Positions 14,843 to 20,610 of a stretch of 20,610 nucleotides of DNA are shown here, piece after piece. How positions within the stretch are numbered: the first letter of the stretch is position 1; each line of letters opens with the position of its first letter. The stretch spans positions 1 to 20,610 of the forward strand of contig JAJDCV010000096.1 in NCBI GenBank assembly GCA_029260675.1, in the 5' to 3' direction. Origin of the DNA: Phycisphaeraceae bacterium. GTDB taxonomy: Bacteria > Planctomycetota > Phycisphaerae > Phycisphaerales > Phycisphaeraceae. The notes under the pieces were generated by a model. It did not search any database, had not been told where the DNA came from, and saw only the letters and a list, made by a program, of their open reading frames with translations. Both the position numbers and the translations under genes were made by a program.

Positions 14843-15588
14843 TGCCCGGGGTTGGCCGGCGCGGCGGACGCCTCGGCTTCGGCGGGTGCCGCGGCGTCGA
14901 TGGCCTGCGTGGTCAGGTCTGTTTGATCGGTGGATTCAACGGCGTTGCTTTGAGGCTCGACTTCAACCTCGGGATCGGCGAACACGATCGGCTTGGTCAG
15001 GTCTTCCAGCAGGCCCATGCGTATTTCTGCCTGGGTGGCGATCGTGGTAAGCCGGGCTTCTTCGGCGATCTGTTTGGCCATGGCCCAGTGGTCCCCGGCT
15101 GCCTGGAAGTCCTGGCGTGTCTCGGCGACGTTCGCCAGGCCGGCCGCCGCGTTGGCACGGAAGATCGCGTCGGTGTCGGACTCGAGCACCTGCTTGTACA
15201 TCGCCTCAGCGGAATCCAGGGACTCCTTGGAAGACATCACCCCGCCATCCCCCTCGCCTGTTGTTTCCTGATCGAGTTGGATCGCCTGCTTGTGGTAGGT
15301 CTCGGCACCGCGCAGCAGCGCCAGTTGCGGCACCGCCGCGATGCCCGCGTTTTCTTTGGCCCGTTCGCGGTAACCCTGCGGTGTGGTGGTCGCGGACAGG
15401 TCGGCCCAGGCGTTTTCGTGACCCTTCACCTGCGTGTTGTTGTAATAACGAAGCCCGATCCAGGCGACCAGGCAGATGGTGACCGCGACCATGATCCCGT
15501 TGCCGTGCTTGCCCCAGAACTCCCCGAAGTTCTCGAGAAATTCGGCCAGGTCGTTGTCTTTTAGCTCGTGTCGTTCCTTGGAGTCCAT
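14839..15588 (-). CDS. Membrane-anchored TPR-like protein
   Basis: The product is 249 residues: a charged cytoplasmic N-terminus (MDSKERHELKDNDLAEFLEN), one membrane segment (about 31-48, GIMVAVTICLVAWIGLRYY), then a helical region with TPR-like alternation (SLDSAEAMYKQVLESDTDAI, RANAAAGLANVAETRQDFQA). It ends in an acidic and then Ala/Pro/Glu-rich low-complexity tail. The layout resembles YfgM-type periplasmic TPR_21 proteins that assist envelope protein folding, but similarity is too general for a firm assignment. No strong ribosome binding site precedes the ATG. Its stop codon overlaps the RluD-like start by four bases, so both are made from one transcript. Confidence 0.75.
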   Translation of the reverse strand: MDSKERHELKDNDLAEFLENFGEFWGKHGNGIMVAVTICLVAWIGLRYYNNTQVKGHENAWADLSATTTPQGYRERAKENAGIAAVPQLALLRGAETYHKQAIQLDQETTGEGDGGVMSSKESLDSAEAMYKQVLESDTDAIFRANAAAGLANVAETRQDFQAAGDHWAMAKQIAEEARLTTIATQAEIRMGLLEDLTKPIVFADPEVEVEPQSNAVESTDQTDLTTQAIDAAAPAEAEASAAPANPGQ

Positions 15589-15669
15589 ATTGCTGTCAGT
15601 CTTTATTCTGGTTTCTGATAATCAGGATCGGTGGTCCTGCGTCGGGTTTAATCTCTAAAGCTTACGGTG

Positions 15670-16143
15670 TTATCTGGGTGACAGGTAGATCTCGACGGTT
15701 GCTGTATTGAACCGCTCGCTAAGGCGCAGGCCCAGAGCCTCGGCGCCCTTGGTGTAGTGCAGGCTGGTCGAGTTGTCCTCATGCACCTGCTTGTCCATCG
15801 GCACCCACCCGTCCAGCGGCAACTGCTGGCGGTAGAACTGCACCGTCTCCGGCGAACGCGCCCGCCCCTGGTAGATGTGTGTCACCGTCCGGGCCACGCC
15901 GTCGAACGAACTGCTGCACTGGCTGACCACCGGCTTGAATCCGATCGGCATCGGCACGTCCGGGATCGGCGATGCTTCCGCCGCGACCAGCCCCGGCCCG
16001 ACACGCTTGGGCAGGTACTGCCCGTCATCGTTCCACGCCACCACCGGCACCTCAAACGGCACTCGACGGGTCGGGTTCTGGTTACAGCCACCCAACACCG
16101 CGGCGGCGATCAGTATCAGTAGGGATAAGGCTTTATAAGGCAT
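15670..16143 (-). CDS. Small putative lipoprotein, unknown function
   Basis: The product is 157 residues, beginning with a lipoprotein signal MPYKALSLLILIAAAVLGGC (lipobox VLGGC, lipidated Cys20). I chose the ATG at 16143 for this signal and for GGAA upstream; the frame stays open for 19 more codons. The mature part has the pattern of a compact alpha-beta domain: VPMPIGFKPV, then VARTVTHIYQGRARSPETVQ, FYRQQLPLDGWVPMDKQ, SLHYTKGAEALGLRL and TATVEIYLSP. Similar small lipoproteins of unknown role occur in several phyla. It is 81 bases upstream of the TPR-like gene on the same strand. Confidence 0.78.
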   Translation of the reverse strand: MPYKALSLLILIAAAVLGGCNQNPTRRVPFEVPVVAWNDDGQYLPKRVGPGLVAAEASPIPDVPMPIGFKPVVSQCSSSFDGVARTVTHIYQGRARSPETVQFYRQQLPLDGWVPMDKQVHEDNSTSLHYTKGAEALGLRLSERFNTATVEIYLSPR

Positions 16144-16251
16144 CGGCTTTTCCAGGTTTGGGCCAGCCAAGAGTGTATTCGCCGGGATGACAACGGGCAA
16201 ACGCGGGGCGATTACCGGTATCCACCCTCATCCCTGACACGATATCTGCTA

Positions 16252-16710
16252 TTACCACGAGGCCAGATGCTTCACCATGATCAGGCAGGGATTCTGCTCC
16301 CCCCACATCCGGTTCTCTTCCAGTGGCTTAAAACCCATGTGCTCGTAGAAACCCCGGGTCCGTGCGTAGTAAGTGTCTGGGCTCGACGGCGCCATCGTCT
16401 TGACCTGCAGGAACTCGACCGACCCGGTGCGCAGGACCTGTTCTGCGTGTTCGACTAACTGTCGGCCACAACCCTGCCCGTGGTACGCACCCGCGACGGC
16501 CATGACATGGATCTCGGCCGAGTGTTCGTTGTGACGGTTGAGTGTCAGGAACCCGACGACTTTACCGTCGGCCTCAGCGACCCAGGTCGGCATCGTCTGG
16601 ATATCCCGGGCGTAGTTGCCAATCGCCTCTTCGATCCCGAACCAGTCCGGCAGGCCGCGGAGGATCTGTTCGCAGTGGAGGTCCTCTCCGGACCCCAGAC
16701 GTCGGATCAT
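16252..16710 (-). CDS. GNAT-family N-acetyltransferase
   Basis: The product is 152 residues with a GNAT fold: WVAEADGKVVGFLTL, AEIHVMAVAGAYHGQGCGRQLV (acetyl-CoA pyrophosphate loop GQGCGR) and YARTRGFYEHMGFKPLEE. It transfers an acyl group from acyl-CoA to an amine; the substrate is not predictable from sequence. The start is ATG 16710 with GGA six bases upstream; an in-frame TTG at 16722 would add four residues. It ends 108 bases before the lipoprotein start and begins 60 bases after the stop of the PEP-CTERM gene, all on the same strand. Confidence 0.88.
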   Translation of the reverse strand: MIRRLGSGEDLHCEQILRGLPDWFGIEEAIGNYARDIQTMPTWVAEADGKVVGFLTLNRHNEHSAEIHVMAVAGAYHGQGCGRQLVEHAEQVLRTGSVEFLQVKTMAPSSPDTYYARTRGFYEHMGFKPLEENRMWGEQNPCLIMVKHLASW

Positions 16711-16770
16711 ACTTGTCCGCAATATCGATCCCCGATCCCTGTTCTATCGCCGCCTCTAATGGGTTTCGGT

Positions 16771-17508
16771 CTATGTTAGCGAATGAGAACGGCGGCGGTA
16801 TAGCAGGGTGATCGAACTTATGAGGATGAATGAAGAGGTGGTGGGCTCGGGTATCAGGCCGGTACCTAATCCAAAGTTGTCGATAAAGGGCTCCCCGAAG
16901 CCCCCCAGCCCGATGCCGGTCCCGAGGCCGGCGACGTGTGACGCGGTCCCTGTCTTGGATAGCGTGTGTTCGATGTCGCCGTCGAAGTCCGTGTCGAGAT
17001 CCAACGTGGCCACGGCCCCGGTTAGCGTCAGCGACATCCGGGCCGATTGAAACACGGGCACGTCAAAGAAATTGGTTCCTGTCCCCCAGTTGTCGCCGTT
17101 GTTCCCGTAGTAGAAGAAAATGCGGAAGAAGCCGCTGCCGCCCGACTGCCGTTGAACCTTGACGAAAAGATTGTTAGACAGGTCTGCGTAGCCCAGCACG
17201 AGCGCTACGTATTGAGGGTCTGTCAGCGGGTTGAGGTGGACGTCAACACTGCTCGCGAGACCCGTCACACCCGTGTATGTCATTAACGCCAGGTTGTTGC
17301 TACGCGCTTCGCCGCCGTCTATCCGGAAGTCCCCGGTCTGCTCGACCCACGCCGCACCCATATCGCTGCTGTCGGGCCTGTTAAAGTCATCCAGCAGCAC
17401 CGCGGCCGTGCTTAACTGCGGATGCAAGAGCAAAATGATCAGGGCCGTTGAACAGAGAAAACAGCCCCGAAACCCATCCTTCCACGTCCATCCATGATTG
17501 TTGAACAT
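16771..17508 (-). CDS. Secreted PEP-CTERM protein with LamG-like beta-sandwich
   Basis: The product is 245 residues. A signal peptide (core TALIILLLHPQLSTAA) is followed by LLDDFNRPDSSDMGAAWVEQ, the usual opening of a concanavalin-A/LamG-like jelly-roll in bacterial surface proteins. Beta-rich sequence follows, with LDLDTDFDGDIEH as a possible calcium site. The C-terminus IPEPTTSSFILISSITLLYR plus basic residues is a PEP-CTERM signal, so the protein should be exported and processed by exosortase. The start has GGAGG at 7-base spacing. It lies 33 bases downstream of the second PEP-CTERM gene, with a shared leader sequence. The ligand is unknown. Confidence 0.85.
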   Translation of the reverse strand: MFNNHGWTWKDGFRGCFLCSTALIILLLHPQLSTAAVLLDDFNRPDSSDMGAAWVEQTGDFRIDGGEARSNNLALMTYTGVTGLASSVDVHLNPLTDPQYVALVLGYADLSNNLFVKVQRQSGGSGFFRIFFYYGNNGDNWGTGTNFFDVPVFQSARMSLTLTGAVATLDLDTDFDGDIEHTLSKTGTASHVAGLGTGIGLGGFGEPFIDNFGLGTGLIPEPTTSSFILISSITLLYRRRSHSLT

Positions 17509-17549
17509 CCCGCTGCCTCCGAAAAGTGTGTAGTGACATCCCTAAGCCC
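17506..17549 (-). promoter_or_regulatory. Conserved 5' leader, copy 1 (PEP-CTERM gene at 17508)
   Basis: The 44 minus-strand bases ending in the start codon match the corresponding 44 bases before the other PEP-CTERM gene (18232-18275) at 32 positions without gaps. Most mismatches are transitions. The closest part is TCGGAGGCAG followed by two variable bases and GGATG. It covers the ribosome binding site and overlaps the last codons of the upstream gene. It may be a shared translational control element or a trace of gene duplication. Confidence 0.4.
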
Positions 17550-18234
17550 GTCGTCTACCTGTCAGGGCAAAGAGTCCCAGAAGCATCAAGCCCGTGGCCG
17601 GCTCCGGGATAACGGTCAGGGTCAAGTGGTTCGTAAAACCTGCGGAGAAACCAAAGACCTGCTCATCCACCGACGTCTGACCCAGTGTCAGCAGCGAGGA
17701 GCCGATAGAGAAGAAGTCGCCGAGGTTTGCGTTAATGTCGTTTAGCGCGGTCTGATTCAGAGGGATCTGGAGTATTGTGGTGCTGCTGGAGCCAATCACC
17801 ACCTGGGTCGTGCCGTAGAGGGCGCCGGACCCAAGGTCATCGAAGATAGCGGTGTCTACGAACCCCCTGGCGGCAAGATCGGTAGCCGGCGTGGAGACGT
17901 CGAAAAACCCCAGGGTTTCGACTCGATCGGGTGAACCATTGTTCCCCAGCCGGATGCTCAGGGTGGCGGCACTGACGTGGCCGATCAGGTTCGGGATGTC
18001 GAACGTGAAATAGCCGTGCATAGTGTTGGGGGTGCTACGCAAGAAGCCGGTGAAGTAGTTGTCGTTGCCGGTACTCGACGCCCGCGAGTCGCTCCACCAG
18101 CCCGAGTTGTTCGAGCCTGGATTGATAGGGTTGTCTGCCGTTGACAAGGTCACAACCGATGCCGACACGGTTGGAACAATGAAGATTAAGGCGAACGCCG
18201 CCGGAAGTACCACCCATCCACGCTTAAATAACAT
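17542..18234 (-). CDS. Secreted PEP-CTERM protein, unknown body domain
   Basis: The product is 230 residues: a signal peptide with likely cleavage after VPTVSA, a Ser/Thr/Asn/Gly-rich beta-type body (GYFTFDIPNLIGHVSAATLS, VETLGFFDVSTPATDLA, ILQIPLNQTALNDINANLG), and the C-terminal PEP-CTERM signal IPEPATGLMLLGLFALTGRR. The F-D-I-P and later strand pattern resembles DNRLRE-type or carbohydrate-binding beta domains, but I cannot assign it. GGAGG sits 7 bases before the ATG. It is the first gene of a probable two-gene unit with the LamG-like PEP-CTERM gene. No enzyme motif is visible, so a structural or binding role is more likely. Confidence 0.83.
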   Translation of the reverse strand: MLFKRGWVVLPAAFALIFIVPTVSASVVTLSTADNPINPGSNNSGWWSDSRASSTGNDNYFTGFLRSTPNTMHGYFTFDIPNLIGHVSAATLSIRLGNNGSPDRVETLGFFDVSTPATDLAARGFVDTAIFDDLGSGALYGTTQVVIGSSSTTILQIPLNQTALNDINANLGDFFSIGSSLLTLGQTSVDEQVFGFSAGFTNHLTLTVIPEPATGLMLLGLFALTGRRRA

Positions 18235-18275
18235 CCTACTGCCTCCGATAAGAATGTGGGAACGTCTCCAAACCC
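18232..18275 (-). promoter_or_regulatory. Conserved 5' leader, copy 2 (PEP-CTERM gene at 18234)
   Basis: Partner of the leader at 17506-17549: same length to the start codon, 32 of 44 identical, with identical TCGGAGGCAG. The two coding sequences that follow are not obviously related apart from signal peptide and PEP-CTERM, so leader conservation exceeds what coding homology would predict. Confidence 0.4.
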
Positions 18276-18539
18276 GTATCGGTATTTATGGCGTAGGGGT
18301 GTGGTACTACCCGTGGGTTGGGGGTAGATAATTCCGGATTCAAAAGGAAATATTGCGGAGGGCGGTTATGGTGCCAGCACGCCCAAGGTTACTGGAACCG
18401 GTTGGGTCGCCCATGATTTCATTTACGCCGAGCCGGACAGGGTGGTATCACGCAAGGCGCGGAGGCGCAGTGACACGGAGTGAGGTGGGCGAGGGGAGGG
18501 CAGTGGTGAGGTATCACGTCTCATGCCCCAACTACGTAA
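18235..18539. other. Intergenic region upstream of the PEP-CTERM pair
   Basis: About 305 bases hold the conserved leader at the left end, a weak hairpin CTACCC/GGGTAG (near 18306-18328), a periodic motif CGCAAGGCGCGGAGGCGCAG (18451-18470) that looks like a single arm of the palindromes found elsewhere in the window, and GGTATCACG twice (near 18444 and 18510). No credible ORF or clear promoter was found. Confidence 0.45.
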
Positions 18540-19472
18540 TCAATCCTTATCACCCTCGGGCAGGCGCAGGCTTGCAATCACGGGGAAGTGGTCGGAGGGG
18601 TAGCCGTCTAACAAGGGCTTGTCCCGGATGATCTCGGCCTGGAGGACTTTGATCTTCGGCGAGACCAGGATCCAGTCGATGCGGTCACCGCTGCGTTTGC
18701 CCCGGAAGCTGTTGTGGGTTCCGTCCTTTTTACCATCCTTGTTACCGGCGGCGGTGTAGGTGTCGATCAGTCGGCGTTGGTTCCTGCCAGTCAGGATCTT
18801 AAACGGCCTGGACCCGACGGCGCAGTTGAAGTCGCCGGTGAGGACGATGTAGGCGTCGGGGTGCTGGTCGATCAGTTCCCGGATCATCTGGGCCGACCGT
18901 TCTCGCGAGTTGGAGGAGATGACGTCCAGGTGCGTGTTGACCGCCAGCACGGTTTCCCCGGTGAACTCATCGTGCAGTTTTATCCACGACGCCATCCTTG
19001 GGAAGACCGAGCCCCACGTCCGTATGCCGGGCCTGCCCGCATCGTTGAACCAGAGGTGCCCCGAGTCCTCGTAGGTGAACCGGATCTTGCGGTAGTAGAT
19101 CGAGCAGAACTCGCCGCCGCTTTTGCCGTTGTCGCGGCCGGCCCCGTGCATGTCGTACCACTTGAGTTTCTTGCGGACGTACTTGACCTGGCCGTGCTTG
19201 CCCTCCTGCGTGCCCATCAGGTCGGGGTCGTATTCCTTGATGAGCTTCATCGCGTCCCCCCGCCGGCTCCGCCAGCTCCTGCCGGTGAGTGTGTCACCGA
19301 TGTTAGCGACACGCAGGTTATACGACATCACCCGCAGCGTCGGGTCGTTGACATCGCGCGGGTCCTGGGTTTGGCAGCCGGCAGTTTGCATCGCGATCAC
19401 CAGGCATACAGCGGCGACTATCCGCCTCGCTACGTTTCCAGCGCCTAACATCGGAGGTTTTCTACCGAGCAT
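18540..19472 (-). CDS. Endonuclease/exonuclease/phosphatase-family lipoprotein
   Basis: The product is about 310 residues. A hydrophobic N-terminal segment ends in AMQTAGC, a lipobox, so the protein is probably membrane-tethered outside the cytoplasm. The EEP (DNase I-like) fold follows with its full set of active-site motifs: LRVMSYNLR (Asn), MGTQE (Glu), VNTHLD (His), LTGDFN (Asp, Asn), DRIDWIL (Asp) and YPSDHFPVIA (Asp-His pair). Possible substrates are nucleic acids, phosphoinositide-like or sugar phosphates; bacterial secreted members are often misnamed exodeoxyribonuclease III. Start choice is uncertain: ATG 19472 is used here, with GTG 19481 and ATG 19451 as alternatives; none has a strong ribosome binding site. 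Confidence 0.88.
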   Translation of the reverse strand: MLGRKPPMLGAGNVARRIVAAVCLVIAMQTAGCQTQDPRDVNDPTLRVMSYNLRVANIGDTLTGRSWRSRRGDAMKLIKEYDPDLMGTQEGKHGQVKYVRKKLKWYDMHGAGRDNGKSGGEFCSIYYRKIRFTYEDSGHLWFNDAGRPGIRTWGSVFPRMASWIKLHDEFTGETVLAVNTHLDVISSNSRERSAQMIRELIDQHPDAYIVLTGDFNCAVGSRPFKILTGRNQRRLIDTYTAAGNKDGKKDGTHNSFRGKRSGDRIDWILVSPKIKVLQAEIIRDKPLLDGYPSDHFPVIASLRLPEGDKD

Positions 19473-19494
19473 ATCCGACACCGTTTCTTACCCC

Positions 19495-19668
19495 AAACTG
19501 ACCGATCATCCGGAAGTAGCCACAAAAAGGCACAAAAGACACAGATCAAGCCCTTATGCCTCAAGAATCCCGCCTTGGATCATTTGTGCCTGGAGCGGAT
19601 CACGGATCGGCCGGTTTTTGCGTCTTTTGTGCTTTTTCGTGCACTCGCCTCCGTCGCTCGGTCAGTTT
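19495..19668. repeat. Second long imperfect palindrome (CACAAAA-type)
   Basis: The tips AAACTGACCGA (19495-19505) and TCGGTCAGTTT (19658-19668) are perfect inverted repeats. The inner arms 19520-19543 and 19619-19642 match at 20 of 24 (unit CACAAAAAGGCACAAAAGAC). A 75-base central segment separates the arms. It fills nearly the whole gap between the EEP and ABM genes. Architecture (long arms made of a short periodic unit, between genes) parallels the element after lon, although the unit differs. Confidence 0.8.
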
Positions 19669-19675
19669 GAGTTGC

Positions 19676-19981
19676 TTAATGAGGCTCAACGTTGTCGTTT
19701 GGGCGATAGATCGTGTGTTTCGGTCGATCGGAGAGGATTTCCGCCTTGCCCCATGAGGTGACCTCTTTGAAGGCGGCGCTGCGGATGAACTCCATGAATC
19801 GGTCCTGCTCTGACCACTCACTGACGATCAGGTAGGCGGTGTCATCGGCCACGTCCCGGAACAGCTTGGATTCCACGTGCCCGTCCGCCGAACGGATGGC
19901 AACCAAGACCGCGTCAAACTTCTGCTCGAATTCCTGCTGCTTCCCCGGCTTCACGTTGTAGTTCATACCGACCGTAATCAT
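19676..19981 (-). CDS. ABM-fold monooxygenase-like protein
   Basis: The product is 101 residues with the antibiotic-biosynthesis-monooxygenase (dimeric alpha-beta ferredoxin-like) pattern: ITVGMNYNVKPGKQQEFEQK, DGHVESKLFRDVADDTAYLI, VSEWSEQDRFMEFIRSAAF. Family members include quinol monooxygenases and haem-degrading HmoA/IsdG-type enzymes; this one resembles the HmoA-like branch (SEW plus FxxF), but haem ligands cannot be assigned from sequence alone. The start is well supported: AGGAG lies 7 bases before the ATG. It is followed by the palindrome and preceded by the lower-GC gene at the right edge. Confidence 0.85.
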   Translation of the reverse strand: MITVGMNYNVKPGKQQEFEQKFDAVLVAIRSADGHVESKLFRDVADDTAYLIVSEWSEQDRFMEFIRSAAFKEVTSWGKAEILSDRPKHTIYRPNDNVEPH

Positions 19982-20065
19982 CGTGGGCTCCTGCTCTAGT
20001 AAGTTCGAATGAGGTGTATGGTACCTGATCCGTGGGTCTCGAAGTTAGGTAAGGTTCCGGACATC

Positions 20066-20610
20066 TTATTCGAAACGGCCCCTTTGTTTTTTCTCAATCT
20101 CGCCCAGCTTAAATGAGCCCGGGATAATGTTAGTATGGTAGTGCCTGGCGTTTGGATATTTTATGCTGAGTTCTTCAATCATTATCCGGTCAGCGTCTGG
20201 ACAGCGCAGGCCAAAGTGAATTGAAACCAAGGATTCTGATTCATATTCATGGTACGACGTATCTAAATCTGGATTATTACTACGTGCAATTGCACGGTAT
20301 TCGCTCTCGTATTCCCAGCACTTTGACTTGGTGCACAATAGAGATTTTTTATCAAACAGAAAGGGTGTCTCCTCTCTTAAACCAAGAAGATGGGAGGCTA
20401 GTATTTCTTCAGTTGTAGGCAATGGCACTTCAAAGCTGTAGGCAACCTGATTTACAGATTGTGTCGCAAATTCGAAGCCCAGCACAACTCCTTTGTGTTG
20501 GTCGGAGTAGTGCGCCCACATTAACTGGTTAGCGGGTGAGTGCTGTTTATCCGTTGGGTGTAGATTGGAGAAGCTACACACATGATTTAACTTGCAATCC
20601 TGTGCATACT
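20066..20610 (-). CDS. DUF2971-like protein, partial (5' end outside window)
   Basis: The frame is open from the right edge (reading YAQDCKLNHVCSFS) to a stop at 20066, about 181 residues. SFSN, then NQLMWAHYSDQHKGVVLGFE, later CWEYESEYRAIAR and LVSIHFGLRCPDADRIMIEE are the recognisable pattern of the DUF2971 family, whose biochemical role I do not know. The N-terminal part lies outside the window. Base composition is clearly more AT-rich than all other genes here and codon choice is relaxed (many AAA, TAT, ATT), which suggests horizontal transfer and perhaps the edge of an accessory region. Confidence 0.75.
   Translation of the reverse strand, partial: YAQDCKLNHVCSFSNLHPTDKQHSPANQLMWAHYSDQHKGVVLGFEFATQSVNQVAYSFEVPLPTTEEILASHLLGLREETPFLFDKKSLLCTKSKCWEYESEYRAIARSNNPDLDTSYHEYESESLVSIHFGLRCPDADRIMIEELSIKYPNARHYHTNIIPGSFKLGEIEKKQRGRFE

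Noticed and set aside
15628..15638. Short palindrome CTGATAATCAG upstream of the TPR-like gene
   Set aside because: Five-base arms with one central base are expected by chance in a window of this length; no supporting promoter.

Overview
The window is GC-rich bacterial chromosome that reads most naturally as a member of the Planctomycetota, probably class Phycisphaerae. The main clues are three secreted proteins ending in PEP-CTERM sorting signals. One of them also carries a tandem dockerin-like calcium-loop pair (DCNGDGFVGIADL and DTDGDGFVGIADL), a combination I associate with that class. Scattered biosynthetic genes (a trpE without trpG, a lone fliN) and several planctomycete-looking conserved hypotheticals fit. 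The placement is an inference from protein style, not from a marker gene. I see no rRNA, tRNA, CRISPR array, transposase or integrase.

Left part (1-7291): the 3' two thirds of trpE runs in from the left edge, followed by a minimal FliN/SpoA-domain gene. Convergent to these are an NfeD-like membrane protein and a TIM-barrel sugar isomerase/epimerase. A 387-base divergent intergenic region holds a five-run guanine tract and a tiny ORF with a very strong ribosome binding site. It leads into a secreted animal-type haem peroxidase with dockerin-like repeats and a PEP-CTERM tail. Convergent to the peroxidase is a fused MFS transporter-acyltransferase (LplT-PlsC architecture).

Centre (7292-12407): folE2 (GTP cyclohydrolase IB) lies upstream of the fusion gene on the minus strand, separated from it by a short periodic repeat. 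The 493-base region between folE2 and the heat-shock pair hsp20-lon contains an AT-rich 7-1-7 palindrome that could be a Fur/Zur-family operator. After lon comes a 156-base nested imperfect palindrome, then a PduO-type cobalamin adenosyltransferase.

Right part (12443-20610): all genes are on the minus strand. In transcription order from the right edge they are: a truncated DUF2971-like gene of visibly lower GC, an ABM-fold monooxygenase, a second long palindrome, an endonuclease/exonuclease/phosphatase lipoprotein, two tandem PEP-CTERM proteins sharing a conserved 5' leader, a GNAT acetyltransferase, a small lipoprotein, a membrane-anchored TPR-like protein translationally coupled to an RluA-type pseudouridine synthase, and a coiled-coil membrane protein with a double zinc ribbon.

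Most of the window is housekeeping or envelope biology. I do not see a multigene defence or mobile system. The least explained features are the intergenic palindromes built from short periodic units, the guanine tract with leader ORF before the peroxidase, the palindrome near folE2, and the matched leaders of the two PEP-CTERM genes.
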